A stretch of DNA of 7,035 nt, from assembly GCA_017550775.1 (NCBI GenBank), contig JAFZOA010000008.1, forward strand, positions 1 to 7,035, in the 5' to 3' direction. The translations under genes and the position numbers were made by a program. The notes beneath the pieces were generated by a model that made no database searches, was not told the origin of the DNA, and saw only the letters and a list, made by a program, of their open reading frames with translations. Shown in pieces: positions 5,687 through 7,035 of the stretch. This stretch comes from Ruminiclostridium sp. (lineage in GTDB: Bacteria; Bacillota_A; Clostridia; Oscillospirales; Ruminococcaceae). Numbering within the stretch: position 1 is the stretch's first letter; each line of letters begins with the position of its first letter.

Positions 5687-5860
5687 ATGTCAAAAATAAT
5701 GGATGAATGTCTTGAAGAAGAACGGTTTATAGTGGCAGTTCGGATAGCTTTAAAAATGCTGTCAAAAGGCAAGGAATCCGTGGAAAATATAGCTGATATT
5801 ACCGGACTATCACTTGAAAATGTTAAGGAATTAAGCAAAAAGGTCAACACCCCGGCATGA
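5687..5860 (+). CDS. Standalone 57-aa paralogue of the Rpn C-terminal tail (candidate antitoxin)
   Basis: A small gene 40 bp after the nuclease stop. Its product, MSKIMDECLE to SKKVNTPA, aligns without gaps over all 57 residues with the intragenic product at 5473-5646. By hand count 24 positions are identical, including IA, TGL and the final VNTPA, and many others are conservative. It has no nuclease core. AGGAG (5670-5674) stands 12 nt before the ATG, a little far; a second in-frame ATG is at 5699. The upstream AGGAG corresponds to that of the intragenic start, so the duplicated unit seems to be ribosome binding site plus small ORF. It probably shares the nuclease transcript, which ends at the terminator overlapping its stop. 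Likely role: binds the nuclease or its tail as inhibitor or regulator. A decayed second rpn copy that lost its core is the main alternative. Confidence 0.7.
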   Translation: MSKIMDECLEEERFIVAVRIALKMLSKGKESVENIADITGLSLENVKELSKKVNTPA

Positions 5861-5881
5861 TTATGTCGGGGTTAATTTTTT
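5849..5881 (+). terminator. Strong rho-independent terminator between convergent genes
   Basis: ACCCCGGCAT (5849-5858) pairs with ATGTCGGGGT (5863-5872), ten pairs with one G-T, around a 4-nt loop, followed by TAATTTTTT (5873-5881). The stem contains the last codons of the 57-aa gene and its TGA begins at the stem's last base. It ends the rpn transcript. On the minus strand it also lies just past the stop codon of the convergent gene, with a weaker T-tract. Confidence 0.85.
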
Positions 5882-7035
5882 ATTTCTTCATCTCCCGGAC
5901 ATACTCATCGTATTCGATCTCACCTTCAAGTGCCTTGTTCCGCAGTTCAATAGCATAGTCCGCCCACTTCTGAAACTCCGCCTGTGTCATTTTCTTTTTG
6001 AGATACCGGGCATAGTGCGCCTTGTAGCCCTTATGGTACACGTTCCAGATCGGATCGGTCTTTAGCTTGTCATTGAACTTTTTACGGTGTCCGAGGTCGC
6101 GGCAGGTCTTGTCGGGCTGTCCCTTGACCGGGCGCTTGCAGTAGTTGGAGTAGAAGCCACGCTCCAGTACGAAGTATCGTCCGCAGTAGTCGCATTTTCG
6201 CGGCAGGTAGCGGTGCTGCAAACCTTTGAACAATTCAATATACAGGAAGCCTCCGATCGTCGAGAAGTGATAATTCTCGCAAAGTACGGAGGTTTTCTTG
6301 CGTTTGAGGACTTTGTACGAGAGCGTCATAGTCCCCGACGGAACGAGTTTGTCGTAGCTGTTCAGCTTTTGGTTAGCTTCGTTATTGAACTCGTCGAGCA
6401 TTTCCGCGATTTCTTCATTGGTCAGAAACTCCTCGCGGCTGTGTATCTTTTCAAGAAACGGCTCATAGACCCGCTTCACGCGCAGCAAGTCCTCGAAAAG
6501 CGTGATGTAGTGATAAATGAAGTCTTTGAGTTCCGCGTTGAGCTTCAGCACCTCGTCGATCATATCCGGATCTTTCATTTCGTCAAGCGGGTCGCTCGGG
6601 CTGAACGAAGTCAGCATGCGGTCATGCTCATACATCGGCTCATGATAGACAGTCCCGCGATCATCATCTTCATTGTAATCATCGTAGCTGTCGAATTTGT
6701 CGTAGTCGAACCACTCATGCTCGATCTCGTTATCGTCTATCTCGAAAAGTACGCTGTGACGATTAATAATGTCGTAGAGCCCGCTGTCACGGAGCGGAAA
6801 ACTGTTGTACGGTGGCAGGGCATGTATATATTCTTCGGCGCAATCGAAGAAGGAGACAGCTTCCGTGAATATATATTCGCAGTCAGACATTTGCGTGCGC
6901 GTTTCCGGGTAGTGGAGCAGGCGAAGGTACTCTTTGCAGAAGCCTAACTTGTCCTTCACGCCCTTGAAGCTTTTTTGCAGATATTTTTCAAGTATCGAAC
7001 CCAATGTGTACTCTTTGGTACCATTGATGTAGAAT
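5880..7035 (-). CDS. DUF6076-like zinc-finger protein of unknown function (5' end outside the window)
   Basis: The frame stays open to the right edge: a TTG at 7004 could serve as start, but ten further codons (FYINGTKEYT) precede it without stop or ATG, so the gene most likely begins outside the window. Numbering from that TTG gives 374 residues. Residues 86-117 are very acidic (many D and E) and probably flexible; about 145-220 look helical. A Cys cluster, C271-x2-C274, C289 and C301, near H306, looks like a treble-clef or zinc-ribbon metal site. It is followed by a basic helical tail (307-340) with RKKF and LKKKMT. This layout resembles proteins annotated DUF6076, frequent beside mobile elements in Clostridia. 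The function is unknown; the metal site plus basic tail suggests nucleic-acid binding. It converges on the rpn locus across a shared terminator. Confidence 0.75.
   Translation of the reverse strand, partial: FYINGTKEYTLGSILEKYLQKSFKGVKDKLGFCKEYLRLLHYPETRTQMSDCEYIFTEAVSFFDCAEEYIHALPPYNSFPLRDSGLYDIINRHSVLFEIDDNEIEHEWFDYDKFDSYDDYNEDDDRGTVYHEPMYEHDRMLTSFSPSDPLDEMKDPDMIDEVLKLNAELKDFIYHYITLFEDLLRVKRVYEPFLEKIHSREEFLTNEEIAEMLDEFNNEANQKLNSYDKLVPSGTMTLSYKVLKRKKTSVLCENYHFSTIGGFLYIELFKGLQHRYLPRKCDYCGRYFVLERGFYSNYCKRPVKGQPDKTCRDLGHRKKFNDKLKTDPIWNVYHKGYKAHYARYLKKKMTQAEFQKWADYAIELRNKALEGEIEYDEYVREMKK

Noticed and set aside
6087..6947. 286-codon plus-strand ORF antisense to the zinc-finger protein
   Set aside because: Its product is a Val/Ala-rich string with no recognisable domain and no ribosome binding site, typical of a mirror frame. 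The minus-strand frame has a clear Cys-cluster domain and the convergent terminator.

Overview
The window reads as low-to-moderate GC Bacillota DNA. The best guess is an Oscillospiraceae/Ruminococcus-type gut or rumen bacterium. This rests on strong AGGAG-type ribosome binding sites, GTG and TTG starts, near-consensus TTGAAA-N17-TATAATAA promoters, and protein types common in that group: a zinc-ribbon tyrosine recombinase, an Arc-like ribbon-helix-helix protein and a DUF6076-like protein. The genus is inferred and was not tested.

Layout, left to right. Positions 1-481 form a large perfect inverted repeat (arms 1-119 and 363-481, 243-bp spacer). It contains the 3' end of a rightward recombinase copy (3-50) facing the 3' end of a complete leftward tyrosine recombinase (432-1583). 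A 260-bp non-coding stretch follows with a strong rightward promoter, operator-like direct repeats and a possible 35-codon leftward reading frame. Then come a small ribbon-helix-helix protein (1861-2052), a hairpin, a second strong promoter, and hsdM-hsdS (2187-4750), a Type I methyltransferase/specificity pair overlapping by ATGA. No hsdR is present. A third promoter drives an Rpn-family PD-(D/E)XK nuclease (4831-5646), followed by a separate 57-codon gene (5687-5860) and a strong terminator (5849-5881). Convergent to this, on the minus strand, lies a zinc-finger DUF6076-like protein that runs off the right edge.

The most interesting feature is the rpn locus. The last 57 codons of the nuclease have their own start signals: AAAGGAG, 8 nt, then an in-frame ATG at 5473. 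The standalone gene just downstream is an ungapped paralogue of exactly that segment: same length, 24/57 identical residues by hand alignment, same ending VNTPA, and its own AGGAG. In E. coli, Rpn nucleases are held in check by an internally translated C-terminal protein (RpnS). Here that inhibitor module appears both as an intragenic gene and as a detached second copy, suggesting a three-product toxin/antitoxin defence locus.

Taken together, the window looks like an accessory defence segment (methylation plus Rpn nuclease) beside a site-specific recombinase. The left inverted repeat may be a real recombination product or invertible segment, or an amplification/assembly fold-back. The sequence alone cannot decide.
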